In this document: piece by piece, positions 25,675 to 34,763 of the stretch
Position numbering within the stretch: position 1 is the first letter of the stretch
Layout of the letters: the number at the start of each line of letters is the position of its first letter
NCBI RefSeq assembly: GCF_025499465.1
Contig: NZ_JAIMCA010000001.1
Location: forward strand, 310,001 to 374,000
DNA from: Allobosea sp. BH3
GTDB lineage: Bacteria; Pseudomonadota; Alphaproteobacteria; Rhizobiales; Beijerinckiaceae
Length of the DNA stretch: 64,000 bases
Reading direction: 5' to 3'
The notes under the pieces: generated by a model
Database searches by the model: none
What the model saw: the letters and a program-made list of their open reading frames with translations, nothing else
Told to the model about the DNA's origin: nothing
Program-made: the position numbers and the translations under genes

Positions 25675-26825
25675 GCGCCGCGACGACCGATGTTGCGATC
25701 GTCGGCGGTGGGCTGATCGGCGCCTGGACGGCGTTCTTCCTGGCGCGGCGCGGCCAGCGCGTGACCCTGATCGAAAAGGGCGTGGTCGGGGCACAGTCGA
25801 GCGGCGTGAATTTCGGCAATCTGCGGCTGCAGGGCCGCTATCCGGCACAATATCCGCTGTCGCTGCGCGCTCAGGCGCTGTGGGAGGAACTCGAAGCGCT
25901 GATCGGCGAGGACTGCGAATTCGAACAGACCGGACATCTTTATCTCGCCTATCACGAGGAGGAGAGCGGCAAGCTCGAAGGCTATGCCAAGGTCTCCGAG
26001 TCCTATGGCCTGAACATCGAGCGCGTCGGCCCTGCCGAACTCCGGCGTCGCTGGCCATGGCTTGGCGAGCGCACCGTCGCGGCGACCTTCTCGGCGCGGG
26101 ATGCAACCGCCAATCCGCGACTGGTGACGCCGGCCGTGGCTCGGGCCGCGCTGGCCCGCGGCGTCGAGGTTCGGGAAAACATGCGCGTCGACGAAGTCGC
26201 CCGCCAGGGCGAGGGCTTCCTGCTGACGATGGCGGACGGTTCGCGGCTGAGCTGCGGCTCGCTGGTCAACTGCGCGGGCGCCTGGGCGCTGGAGATCGCC
26301 GAACGCTTCGGAGAGACCGCGCCGGTCTTTCCGGCCGGGCCACCGCAATTCGTCACCGAGCCCGTGCCTTACCAGATCGAACCTTCCGTTCAGGCGATCG
26401 ACGGTTCAGTGATCTTCCGCCAGATCCCGCGCGGCAACATCATCCTGGCCGGCTATCCCCGGACGGCAGCCGACCCGGTCATGAACCGCGCGCCGGTGCC
26501 GCCCGGCAAGACGCTGGCGGCGATGCGGGCGCTGGCGCGCGTCGCGCCCATGCTGGCGCATTGCCATGTCATCCGCGTCTGGTCCGGCATCGAAGCCTAT
26601 CTGCCGGACATGATCCCCGTCATCGGCCCGAGCCTGACGCAACCCGGCCTCTTCCACGCCTTCGGCTTCTGCGGCCACGGTTTCCAGATCGGCCCCGGCG
26701 TCGGCCTCTGCCTCAGCGAGATGATTCTCGACGGCGCCACGCCGACGCCGCTCGACGCCTTCTCGATCGGCCGGTTCCAGGGCGAAGCAACGATCAGCGA
26801 GAAATTCCGCAAGGAGTTCGATTGA
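25671..26825 (+). CDS. FAD-dependent oxidoreductase, DAO family (HcnC/OoxB-like catalytic subunit)
   Basis: 384 residues with a GTG start overlapping the previous stop (GTGA). The FAD motif VAIVGGGLIGAWTAFFLARRG is at residues 7-27, and the C-terminal FAD signature (GFCGHGFQIGPGVG) is near residue 335. DAO-family proteins oxidise C-N bonds of amino or imino acids. As the third gene of the 2Fe-2S/FAD/FAD set it is the probable catalytic subunit. Downstream of the IclR regulator, it likely cleaves the same compound class that the divergent operon imports. Confidence 0.88.
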   Translation: MSAATTDVAIVGGGLIGAWTAFFLARRGQRVTLIEKGVVGAQSSGVNFGNLRLQGRYPAQYPLSLRAQALWEELEALIGEDCEFEQTGHLYLAYHEEESGKLEGYAKVSESYGLNIERVGPAELRRRWPWLGERTVAATFSARDATANPRLVTPAVARAALARGVEVRENMRVDEVARQGEGFLLTMADGSRLSCGSLVNCAGAWALEIAERFGETAPVFPAGPPQFVTEPVPYQIEPSVQAIDGSVIFRQIPRGNIILAGYPRTAADPVMNRAPVPPGKTLAAMRALARVAPMLAHCHVIRVWSGIEAYLPDMIPVIGPSLTQPGLFHAFGFCGHGFQIGPGVGLCLSEMILDGATPTPLDAFSIGRFQGEATISEKFRKEFD

Positions 26826-26855
26826 GCGGCAGGCGGCGTATCTCTCCGGAACCCG

Positions 26856-27908
26856 TCAATCGAACTTGATGGCCGGCCCGATGATGGCGTCAGTCGATGA
26901 GTGGATCGCCCATGCCAGCTTGTCGATGAACTCGAACTCGAACAGAGCTTCCGGATCTTCGCCGAAGTGATAGCGAGTGTTCCGCAGGAAGGCGAAGCCC
27001 TTGTCCCGCAGTTGGTCTTTCCACGACGGCTTCTGTGTTCCAGCATAAGCATACCCGATGTCGACGGCATAATTCTCGGTCGCTTCGGCGAGCTTGAATA
27101 TATCGCCCAGCTTCAGCATCCCGGCCGCATCGCCCATGCCCTGGAGGCGGAAGCTCGACACGCGGTTCTTGGAGTTGGCGTCGAGTTCGGCTTCCGTCCA
27201 GCGCATGACACCGGCGGCGACGCCGCGGGCGAAGCCTTCCTTGATGAACTTCACCTGGATGTTCTGGAGCGCCGCCTTCGCCGCCGCGCGGTCAGCGAAT
27301 TTGAGGATGACGTCCGGAATCATGGAGGCGATGCTGGCCGCCGAGAACGCTCCCTTCAGCCCTGCCTTGAACATCGCGCCTCGCGTCGGGGCGCCAGTCG
27401 CCGGCGAGATCGAGACCTTTGGCTTGGTCGCTTTCCCGCCGCCGTGCACCGCGACATGCATCCTGGGCTTAAGCGCGACCGGTTCGAAACGCATCGCATT
27501 GACCCCCTGCAACCGCATTCTGGCGATGTCCCTGGTGTTCTGGCTCAGAAGGACGGGATTTCTGATATTCCTGACCTGTGCGCTGGCGCGGACATGGGCC
27601 ACCATCTTGGCATCCCCGGGCCCGAGCCCTGCGGCGGCGGCCTGGTCGGTCCACGCACGGACCTGGGCGAGAGGGACCTTCGCGGTCAAGGTGTCGACCT
27701 CCATGCCGAAGCGCTGGAGGAAGGCCTGACGGTTCGCCAGGTTCCGCGCACCCTGCGGCGAGTGGAGAAACTCGGTCTCGACATGCTTGGGAAGAAGCAT
27801 CTTGAAGCCGTCCCTATGCATGCGGGCCAGCTCGTCGGCGCCGCCCCTGAGCGCGCCGGACTCGATGTCGATGAGAAGGCTGGTGTCGAACCAAACAACG
27901 GTACTCAC
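26856..27908 (-). CDS. PIN-like nuclease domain protein with an unknown C-terminal domain
   Basis: 350 residues from a GTG at 27908 with an AGGAGGG ribosome site. The first 130 residues show the acidic layout of a PIN ribonuclease: Asp8 in WFDTS, Glu44/Glu46 in KHVETEF, Asp99 in GPGDAKM and Asp127 in SQNTRDI. A Gly/Lys/Pro linker follows (about 150-170). The remainder (170-350) is a helical domain with an Ala-rich segment (KGAFSAASIASMIPDV) that I do not recognise. No antitoxin-sized gene is adjacent. It could be a toxin-like nuclease or an RNA-processing protein; the fold assignment is from motif layout only. Confidence 0.6.
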   Translation of the reverse strand: MSTVVWFDTSLLIDIESGALRGGADELARMHRDGFKMLLPKHVETEFLHSPQGARNLANRQAFLQRFGMEVDTLTAKVPLAQVRAWTDQAAAAGLGPGDAKMVAHVRASAQVRNIRNPVLLSQNTRDIARMRLQGVNAMRFEPVALKPRMHVAVHGGGKATKPKVSISPATGAPTRGAMFKAGLKGAFSAASIASMIPDVILKFADRAAAKAALQNIQVKFIKEGFARGVAAGVMRWTEAELDANSKNRVSSFRLQGMGDAAGMLKLGDIFKLAEATENYAVDIGYAYAGTQKPSWKDQLRDKGFAFLRNTRYHFGEDPEALFEFEFIDKLAWAIHSSTDAIIGPAIKFD

Positions 27909-28243
27909 GGCGAAAACCCTCCTGATTACAACCGGCTTTGAGGCATGTCGGCGTCAGGCCGCCCTGCAGTCGTCAATCTCGAGGGCTTCGCGGGGCACGC
28001 TCAGACGCGCAAGTCGCAGTCCTTTGTCGCGGCTGAGGGACGATGCGTTCAAAAGCTTCGTCGGAAATGCTCGGTCGGGGCCTCCGCATCGCAGACGCCA
28101 TCAGGCGGATGAATCCCCACCGGGATGCGCTGCTATGCGACGGCGACAGGAGCGAATAACCGCAATGCCCGGGAACCGGCACCCGAAGCTGAGTCGGTCA
28201 CGACATCTTTCCTGTCGTATCCCAAGCCCTGCTTCCGGCGCAT
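27909..28243. other. Intergenic region, nothing recognised
   Basis: About 335 bp upstream of the PIN-like gene. Frames are short, cysteine- and arginine-rich shadows. No antitoxin gene, hairpin or RNA was identified. Confidence 0.4.
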
Positions 28244-28564
28244 TCATTGCGCACCACTCGGGCGTCGGCAAACTCTGGATTTGCCTAGCCTCTGTGGAAA
28301 ATCAGTCCCTTGGCGGGATGATGGCGGAGAGGGAGCCCGTCGAACTGCATTTCGCCGCAGGTCGAAAAAGATCGGTTCAGGGCAAAAATGTAGCCGTTGG
28401 TTACACGTTCCGAGCGAAATGGAGTTGGCGATCCAAACCCGAGGCATTGTGGCGGTGAAAGAACGGACAATCGCAGAAAGGACCATTGTAACGATGATCG
28501 CTGCAAGCAGTCCGCATATGAACTGGCCGATAAGGTAGCCCATGATATCCGATCCCCAGCCCAC
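28244..28564 (-). CDS. Possible small membrane protein
   Basis: 106 codons from a GTG at 28564 (AAGG seven bases upstream). Residues 8-35 (IMGYLIGQFICGLLAAIIVT and onward) would make one good membrane helix, but the last 55 residues are arginine/proline-rich with no pattern. It may be a short real protein, a degraded gene, or chance. No homologue is recognised. Confidence 0.2.
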   Translation of the reverse strand: MGWGSDIMGYLIGQFICGLLAAIIVTMVLSAIVRSFTATMPRVWIANSISLGTCNQRLHFCPEPIFFDLRRNAVRRAPSPPSSRQGTDFPQRLGKSRVCRRPSGAQ

Positions 28565-28647
28565 GCAACCTTAGCGCGAATGTTGCCGGGGTGAAGGGAG
28601 CTGAAGGTCGCGAAGCGGGAAGGAGCGCTCATCGAGGCCGGTCCAGT

Positions 28648-28692
28648 AACGTCCGCTTCCCGACAGGGTGCCAATGTCCGCAGTTGGCGCGG
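28648..28692. repeat. Dispersed intergenic repeat, copy A
   Basis: About 45 bp of the form GTCCGCTTC, about 18 bases, ATGTCCG, then TTGGCGC. It resembles copies at 37624, 46879 and 57640 in this window, all in intergenic DNA. The copies at 28648 and 57640 agree at roughly 36 of 44 positions by eye. Confidence 0.55.
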
Positions 28693-28838
28693 TTCTAACG
28701 TTCGGACATGCGCGGGCCACCGCTCCTCAAGGATTTTGATCTACCGAGGCGGCGAGACTTAATTCTTCCCCGGTACCTTTCCGAGGCGAGGACATGAGTG
28801 CGCTCAGTCGATGGAGTCCGCGGTCATCGCTCGACGCC

Positions 28839-29597
28839 TCAGTCTTTGGCCCGGCTCCAGTATGAAACCAGCTTCTGCCTGTCGGCGAAACAGCCGAGGG
28901 ACTCCGCCTGGCTGCGCAATGCGCGCACGACGCTCTTTTCGGCCGCCACCCAGAGATAGCCGCCATCCATCTCCGTCGAGAGCGTGGGAAGGACGTCAAG
29001 GAGCTTGCTTTGTGCGGGGCGGCCGGCTTCACCGCATAGCCAGACGACCGGTGCACAGGGGCCTGTGACCAACTCCTGTCGGTCTGCCTCGTCGTCGATC
29101 TCGATGAAAATACGGCTCTCGATATCCGCCGGGCAGGTTTCGAGAATGCGGGCGATGGCCGGCAGCCCTGTCGCATCCCCGATCAGCACCTGCCAGCGCA
29201 GATCCGGCGGAGGCTTATAGAGACCGCGCGGATTGTTGATGACGATCCGGTCGCCCGCCCGCGCGCCGCAGGCCCAGTCGCTGGCGCGGCCGCCGGCATG
29301 GACGACGAGGTCGATGTCGAGTTCACACCGGGCCTGGTCGAAGCGACGCACCGTATAGGTCGAGTAGTGGACGCGATGGCGCTCCGCCGGAAAGATCCAG
29401 CGGCCGTCGCCATCAATCTCCGGCAGGACGAGTTCACCAGTCTCGGGATCGGGAAAGAACAGCCGGACATACTCGTCCGCGATGCCGGTCGAGCGGAAGG
29501 CTGAAAGGCCCTCGCCGTTGAAGGTGAGCCGGACCATCCCCCGCGTCAGCTGCTGCCGTCGGAGAACCGTCGCCTCGTGGAAGGGCCGTGCCGTCAT
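28839..29597 (-). CDS. Siderophore-interacting protein (ferric-siderophore reductase, ViuB/SIP family)
   Basis: 252 residues. The N-terminal FAD-binding beta-barrel has the RVHYSTYTVRRF flavin motif near residue 75. The C-terminal half is the SIP-type NAD(P)H domain (GDATGLPAIARIL near residue 145, then VWLCGEAG and LWVAAEKS). These enzymes reduce ferric siderophores in the cytoplasm to release iron. It is divergent from the FecI/FecR/receptor/FecBCDE-like genes with an Irr-type box between, so it is the release step for the same siderophore. Confidence 0.88.
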   Translation of the reverse strand: MTARPFHEATVLRRQQLTRGMVRLTFNGEGLSAFRSTGIADEYVRLFFPDPETGELVLPEIDGDGRWIFPAERHRVHYSTYTVRRFDQARCELDIDLVVHAGGRASDWACGARAGDRIVINNPRGLYKPPPDLRWQVLIGDATGLPAIARILETCPADIESRIFIEIDDEADRQELVTGPCAPVVWLCGEAGRPAQSKLLDVLPTLSTEMDGGYLWVAAEKSVVRALRSQAESLGCFADRQKLVSYWSRAKD

Positions 29598-29685
29598 TTC
29601 CCTGCCGCCTGCCGAAATTCAGTGGTCGCGAGCGGGCTTGTTTCATGGCGGGCACTGCAGCACAAGCTTCTTAAGCTTTGATTTG

Positions 29686-29702
29686 TTTAGATTATTTCTA
29701 AA
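29686..29702. promoter_or_regulatory. Irr-type iron control element (ICE box)
   Basis: TTTAGAT, TAT, TTCTAAA matches the rhizobial ICE consensus TTTAGAA-N3-TTCTAAA at all but one arm position. It lies between the reductase (89 bp away) and the sigma-factor gene (76 bp away), in an AT-rich stretch that stands out from its surroundings. Irr in alphaproteobacteria controls iron genes through this motif. The irr gene is not in the window. Confidence 0.7.
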
Positions 29703-29777
29703 ATTGCGGCGTTGTGAGTGCGCTCCCGGGCTGTTATGCGAGATCAGCGTGCCTATCCATCCGGAGCCCAAAGGGTC

Positions 29778-30269
29778 ATGTCGACGCGTATCGAAGATGT
29801 CGGCGACCTCTATGCCACGGAGCAGCGCCGACTCGAGCGCCGGGCCGCACGGCGCGTCGGCGCCGCTCATGCCGCCGACGTGGTGCAGGATGTCTTCGTT
29901 GCGCTCTGGACGCGGGCGCGCGGCCATGTCGGGAACCCGTCCGCCTATCTGACCCGCGCCATCGACTACGCGGCGATCAGCCATGTCCGTGCCGAGCGCC
30001 GGCGCGCGAGCCTTCCCCAGCGGATCACCGAAGAACAGTACGCCGCGCCCGCGGTCTTGCCGGATCAGGTGGTCGCCGCCCGCCAGGACACGGCATTATT
30101 GGCTCGGACCATCGCGGCGTTGCCGGAGCGCACCCGCCACGTCTTCCTCCTTAACCGCATGCATGATTGCAGCTATGACGAGATCGCGGCCGGACTCGGG
30201 CTGTCCTACAGCACGGTCGAAAGAGAGATCGCCCGCGCGTTGCTGGCCTGTCGCAACGCACTGCGCTAG
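29778..30269 (+). CDS. FecI-like ECF RNA polymerase sigma factor
   Basis: 163 residues. Region 2 is at about residues 10-75 (DLYATEQRRLERRA, then ADVVQDVFVALW). Region 4 is at about 110-160 (LPERTRHVFLLNRMHDCSYD, then a recognition helix STVEREIARAL). Start at the ATG 29778, where the family begins; the frame back to 29718 is leader. It is followed 29 bp later by a FecR-like anti-sigma gene and then the receptor, the classic surface-signalling order. Confidence 0.9.
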   Translation: MSTRIEDVGDLYATEQRRLERRAARRVGAAHAADVVQDVFVALWTRARGHVGNPSAYLTRAIDYAAISHVRAERRRASLPQRITEEQYAAPAVLPDQVVAARQDTALLARTIAALPERTRHVFLLNRMHDCSYDEIAAGLGLSYSTVEREIARALLACRNALR

Positions 30270-30298
30270 CAAGGCCGGGCGAAAGCCCGGATCGGGAG

Positions 30299-31291
30299 AT
30301 GACGGTCGAAGACGAGGCGAAACCCGAGGAACAGCTGGAGAAGCAGGCAATCGCCTGGTTCACCCGCATGAACGGGCGCCCTTCCCCTGCAGAACGTGCC
30401 GACTTCGAAACCTGGCTTGGCGCTTCGGATGCTCATGCCCGGCAGTACCGCGCGGTCGAGGCAACCTGGACCGACCTTGGCGCGCTCGCGGGCGCACTGG
30501 ACCGTGAACAGTCGGCATCCTTGACCGCCGCGCTCGACCGCGTGAGGCAGGCAAAGCGCGCTCGACGGCGAGGGAGCGTGGCGGCCGGGGTGGCTCTGAG
30601 CCTTGCCCTGCTGCTGGGCACCGGCTGGCTCTGGCTCGAGCGTCCACACCTGCTGCAGGATTGGCGGGCCGATCTCGCGACAGCCCGCGGCGAGCAGAGG
30701 ACGATTGCTCTGGCTGACGGTTCGACGGTGCAACTCGATGCCGACACGGCGATCGCGATCGAATTCACACCCCGCTCGCGGCAGGTCAGGCTGCTGCGGG
30801 GCACGGCCTTCTTCGAGGTGGTGCGCAGCGAAAGGCCGTTCGTCGTGGCCGCGCAGGAGGGCGAGGCGATGGTTCTCGGCACCAGCTTCGAAGTCGCGAC
30901 GCGCGAAGATGGTGCGGTAGCGGTCACCTTGGTCGGGGGCAGCCTCGAGGTTCGCCTTCCGGCGAGCCGTCAGGCCGAGATCCTCAAGCCCGGCGAGAGC
31001 GTCGCCTACGATGCTGCCGGCCTCGGCAGGGTCCAGGCGGTCGATGCCGCCGCAGCCGCCTCGTGGCGCGCGGGGCGGGTGGTTTTTGACGATATCCCGC
31101 TCGAGACCGTGCTGCAGAGGATCGGGCGATATCGCCATGGCCGCATCGTGCTGCTCAGCCCATCGCTTGGTCAGCGCCGGGTCACCGGCAATCTCAGCCT
31201 GCGCGATACCGATGCAGCGCTTGCCGCCCTGCAGTCCTCGGTCGGCTTCAGCCTCTCCTCCCTCGGCCGGGTCACTTTCGTCAGCCCCTGA
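30299..31291 (+). CDS. FecR-like anti-sigma regulator
   Basis: 330 residues. The cytoplasmic N-terminus contains the DUF4880-type WFTRMNGRPSPAERADFETWL motif (residues 20-40). One membrane helix lies at about 93-115. A periplasmic FecR domain has GEQRTIALADGSTVQLDADT near residue 135. An STN-like end (DIPLETVLQRIGRY near 265) can meet the receptor's signalling domain. It transmits occupancy of the outer-membrane receptor to the FecI-like sigma factor. Confidence 0.9.
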   Translation: MTVEDEAKPEEQLEKQAIAWFTRMNGRPSPAERADFETWLGASDAHARQYRAVEATWTDLGALAGALDREQSASLTAALDRVRQAKRARRRGSVAAGVALSLALLLGTGWLWLERPHLLQDWRADLATARGEQRTIALADGSTVQLDADTAIAIEFTPRSRQVRLLRGTAFFEVVRSERPFVVAAQEGEAMVLGTSFEVATREDGAVAVTLVGGSLEVRLPASRQAEILKPGESVAYDAAGLGRVQAVDAAAAASWRAGRVVFDDIPLETVLQRIGRYRHGRIVLLSPSLGQRRVTGNLSLRDTDAALAALQSSVGFSLSSLGRVTFVSP

Positions 31292-31415
31292 CGGCCCTCC
31301 CCGGCCCTCAACAAAAAATGCGCGAGGCTTGAGGGTGAAGCCGCGGCCCGGACGACAAGAGGGTAGAGGCCGGGCCGAAGACCGGCTCGCCTCGCTGTTC
31401 GGGAAGGGCTGAGTT

Positions 31416-33833
31416 ATGAGCAAGGCAAGGCTGGGTGGGGCGACGATTCTGCTCGCGACGACGTTCCTGGCCACGGGGTTCGGCACAACCGGCTGGCAGC
31501 CCGCCATCGCGCAGTCGCAGACGCTCTATCGCTTCGATATCCAGGCCAAGCCTATCCGGGCGGCCATGAACGACATCGCCCGGGTTACGGGCATCGATGT
31601 CGCCTTCGCGGAAACGCCGGCCGCCTCACGCATCGGCCGGCCGGTCAGAGGCTCGATGAGCACCGCCCAGGCCGTCGCGGCCTTGCTCGACGGCTCAGGA
31701 CTGTCCTATCGCTTCAGCAATGCCACCACGGTCCAGATCCTGGATCCGGCACGCGCTTCGGCCACGACGGGGGCGAGCGCAGGCGCGATCGAGCTCGAGA
31801 CGATCGACGTCATCGGCTCGGGCGTGCCGGGTCTCGCGCCGGCCTATGCGGGCGGCCAGGTTGCGACCGGCGGCCAGCTCGGGGTGCTCGGGCAGCGCTC
31901 GGTAATGGATACGCCGTTTTCGGTGACGAACTACACTGCGAAACTGATCCAGGATCAGGCGGCGCAGTCGGTGGCCGACGTCGTGAAGAACGACTCCTCG
32001 ATCCGCAACGTCGAGCCCACGAATGTCGGGAATGCGAACTATTTCGTCATTCGCGGCATCCAGATCGGCAATGCCGCGGTCGGTTTCGGCGGCCTCTTCG
32101 GCATCGCGCCCAACGCGCAGTCGACATTGGCCGGCATCGAGCGCGTCGAGATCCTGAAGGGCCCCGGCGCCTTCCTCGGCGGGCTTTCGCCGAGCGGCGT
32201 CGGCGGCGTGATCAATCTGGTGCCGAAGCGTGCCGGCGACGAGCCTTTGACCCGGTTCACGACCACCTGGATCAGCAATTCGCAGTTCGGCGGGCATCTC
32301 GACGTCGGCCGTCGCTTCGGCGACCGCAAGGAGTTCGGCGTTCGCGCAAACCTGCTTTACCGCGATGGCGGCACGCCGATCAGCCAGCAGTCGCAATTGC
32401 TCGCCAACGGCACGATCGGCCTCGACTACCGGAACGACGATCTGCGCATCTCGTTCGATGGCGGCTACCAGGTCCTCAATACGGACCGCATGAACAACAC
32501 GGTGACGCCATTGGCGGGCGAGATGATCCCGCGGCCGATCAAGCCGAACAAGAGCTATGTCTCGCCCTGGAACTACAGCAAGTTCGCCGATAGCTACGGT
32601 ATGCTGCAGGCTGAATACGACGTCACCAAGGACGTGACGGTCTATGCCAAGGGCGGCATCAGCCACATGGACTGGGACCAGGCCGTCGAAGCCGGCACGG
32701 GGCTGCGCCGCAACGGCAACTTCACCGCCAACGGCGCCCGCTATCTGATCGACATCAACCGCTATTCCGCCGAGACCGGCATCCGCGGCAGGTTCAACAC
32801 AGGTCCGTTCGAGCATGAGGTCGTGATTTCGGCCAACACCTTCTACCAGGCCCGCGCGTCGGGCCTGCCGGCGACGATCTCAGTGACGCCATCGAATATC
32901 TACAACCCGACTTTCTCTGCGAATCCCGTCCTGCCGCCGGCACGACGCTACCGCCAGAACGACAACACCTTCTCCAGCTTCTCGATCTCTGACACGATCT
33001 CGACGCTCGACAAGCGGGTGCAACTGACGCTCGGCCTGCGCAAGCAGTTCGTCGACATCAACAACTACACCCTGGCGACCGGCGTGCTCGCCTCTCGCAA
33101 CGAGAGCGACGCGCTGACCCCCATCGCCGCGATCGTGGTCAAGCCGTGGCAGAACGTCTCGGTCTATGCGAGCTACATCGAAGGGCTGACGGCCGGAACC
33201 GTGGTCGGCAACACCTTCGTCAATGCCGGGCAGGTGCTTCCGCCCTTCGTCACGAAACAATACGAGGCGGGCGTCAAGGTCGACTGGGGCAAGCTGATGA
33301 CCTCGGTCGCCTTCTTCCACTCGACGCAGGCCTCGGGCATCGCCAACACGGCGACCAACACCTTCAACGACAATGGCGAGACGCGCTATCAGGGCGTCGA
33401 GTTCAGCGTTGCCGGCGAGGTGGTCCAGGGCCTGCGCGCACTCGGCGGCGTCACCCTGCTCGACGCCGAGATGACCAAAACCGCCAACAGCACCTTCGAC
33501 GGCAAGACCGCGCCGGGCGCGCCGCGCACCCAGGCCAATCTCGGCCTCGAATGGGATCCGGATTTCGTGCCGAACCTGACCTTGTTCGGACGGGTCAACT
33601 ATACCGGGTCCAACTACGTCGATGCAGCCAATCTGCAGAAGCTCAAGGCCTGGACGACAGTCGATCTCGGCGCCCGCTACCGGATCGAGCGCCCGGGTGC
33701 CAAGCCGATCACGCTGCAGGCCAATGTGACCAACCTGTTCAACAAGGGCTACTGGACCACCTATCCCGGGTTCAGTCTGCTGTACCCGAGCGAGCCACGC
33801 ACGGTCTCGCTGTCCTCGACCTTCGAGTTTTGA
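31416..33833 (+). CDS. TonB-dependent siderophore receptor with signalling (STN) domain
   Basis: 805 residues. Signal peptide to about residue 32; STN signalling domain at about 35-105 (LYRFDIQAKPIRAAMNDIA); plug domain from about 155 (MDTPFSVTNYTAKLI); then a 22-strand barrel ending in a terminal phenylalanine (SLSSTFEF). The FecA/FpvA-like architecture with STN fits the upstream FecI-FecR-like pair, so expression should rise when the siderophore is bound. The ligand is not identifiable by eye; linkage to a FecBCDE/FhuD-type importer suggests a hydroxamate or citrate-type siderophore. Confidence 0.92.
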   Translation: MSKARLGGATILLATTFLATGFGTTGWQPAIAQSQTLYRFDIQAKPIRAAMNDIARVTGIDVAFAETPAASRIGRPVRGSMSTAQAVAALLDGSGLSYRFSNATTVQILDPARASATTGASAGAIELETIDVIGSGVPGLAPAYAGGQVATGGQLGVLGQRSVMDTPFSVTNYTAKLIQDQAAQSVADVVKNDSSIRNVEPTNVGNANYFVIRGIQIGNAAVGFGGLFGIAPNAQSTLAGIERVEILKGPGAFLGGLSPSGVGGVINLVPKRAGDEPLTRFTTTWISNSQFGGHLDVGRRFGDRKEFGVRANLLYRDGGTPISQQSQLLANGTIGLDYRNDDLRISFDGGYQVLNTDRMNNTVTPLAGEMIPRPIKPNKSYVSPWNYSKFADSYGMLQAEYDVTKDVTVYAKGGISHMDWDQAVEAGTGLRRNGNFTANGARYLIDINRYSAETGIRGRFNTGPFEHEVVISANTFYQARASGLPATISVTPSNIYNPTFSANPVLPPARRYRQNDNTFSSFSISDTISTLDKRVQLTLGLRKQFVDINNYTLATGVLASRNESDALTPIAAIVVKPWQNVSVYASYIEGLTAGTVVGNTFVNAGQVLPPFVTKQYEAGVKVDWGKLMTSVAFFHSTQASGIANTATNTFNDNGETRYQGVEFSVAGEVVQGLRALGGVTLLDAEMTKTANSTFDGKTAPGAPRTQANLGLEWDPDFVPNLTLFGRVNYTGSNYVDAANLQKLKAWTTVDLGARYRIERPGAKPITLQANVTNLFNKGYWTTYPGFSLLYPSEPRTVSLSSTFEF

Positions 33834-33845
33834 GCTCAGGTCGGC

Positions 33846-34763
33846 GTGTCCGCATCACCTTCAAGACGCGGTTTCGCAGCGGGCGGAGCGGCCATCATGG
33901 CCGGCTCCGCCTTCGGCGTTTCGGCGGCGCGGGCGGCAGGTACGCCGATCGCCGGAAACACGATCCCGTCCGCCCCCCGGCGCGTCGTGGCAGTCGATTC
34001 CCGCATCAGCCTGGAGATGGCGCTGGCGCTGGAGCTGCCGCTCGTCGGCTACAGCCACAGCAGGGCCCGGCCCTGGGTTCCCGTTCCCGCCGAGGTGCCG
34101 TTCCTGGCGGCTCCGCCCGATCCGGAACAGATCCTGGCGCTGGCGCCTGACCTCATCCTCTGCCCCGACACGGCGCCGCAATCCGAATGGTGGCCGCTCG
34201 AGAAGATGCGGCGCATAGCGCCAGTGCTGACCAGCGATCACCGCAGCCACTGGCGCGACAACATCGAGCGCCTTGCGGCTGCGCTCGGTCGCTCTGGATT
34301 GCTGGCGCCGCTCCTGGCGGAGCACGCCGGGCGGATCGACACCATCCGTCGACGCCACGCCCAAGCGATCTCGGCCCACCTCGTCGTCGCGGCGAGTTAC
34401 GATCCGCTCAAGCGGCGCCTCAATGTGCGCAGCGGCGGCACGGGCTACGGTTTCGTCATGCCCGCGCAGGTCCTGACGGATTTGCGCGGACATGCGGTCG
34501 GCGCCGATAAATTGGGATTCTATGGCGAGGTGGCGCTCGAATCCTTCGGCAGCGTGCTCGGAGATGTCGACGGTATCCTGCTGATCGACATGGGTGGCAG
34601 CGCGCTGGCGGCGCTGGCGCGCGAGCCGCTGTGGCAGCGCCTTCCGGCGGTCTCGGCCGGCCGGGTCGAGATCGTGGCCGGCAACTGCGTCTTCGGCTCA
34701 TTCTATACGGCGCGCTATCTCGCCTATGCTTGGGAGGCGCTGTTCACGCGGCTGAACTCATGA
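33846..34763 (+). CDS. Siderophore ABC transporter substrate-binding protein (FhuD/FecB family)
   Basis: 305 residues with a GTG start at 33846. It has a twin-arginine signal (SRRGFAAGGAAIMAGSAFG, residues 6-24) with a cut near ARAAG, and no lipobox cysteine. The mature fold follows the iron-siderophore pattern (RVVAVDSRISLEMALALELP, PDLILCPD, LGDVDGILLIDMGG-type segments). It precedes the two permeases with a 4-bp overlap. Confidence 0.9.
   Translation: MSASPSRRGFAAGGAAIMAGSAFGVSAARAAGTPIAGNTIPSAPRRVVAVDSRISLEMALALELPLVGYSHSRARPWVPVPAEVPFLAAPPDPEQILALAPDLILCPDTAPQSEWWPLEKMRRIAPVLTSDHRSHWRDNIERLAAALGRSGLLAPLLAEHAGRIDTIRRRHAQAISAHLVVAASYDPLKRRLNVRSGGTGYGFVMPAQVLTDLRGHAVGADKLGFYGEVALESFGSVLGDVDGILLIDMGGSALAALAREPLWQRLPAVSAGRVEIVAGNCVFGSFYTARYLAYAWEALFTRLNS

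Noticed and set aside
24009..26825. Naming the three-subunit oxidase hcnABC
   Set aside because: The same architecture occurs in opine and hydroxyproline enzymes; context (importer, CoA ligase) does not suggest cyanide production.
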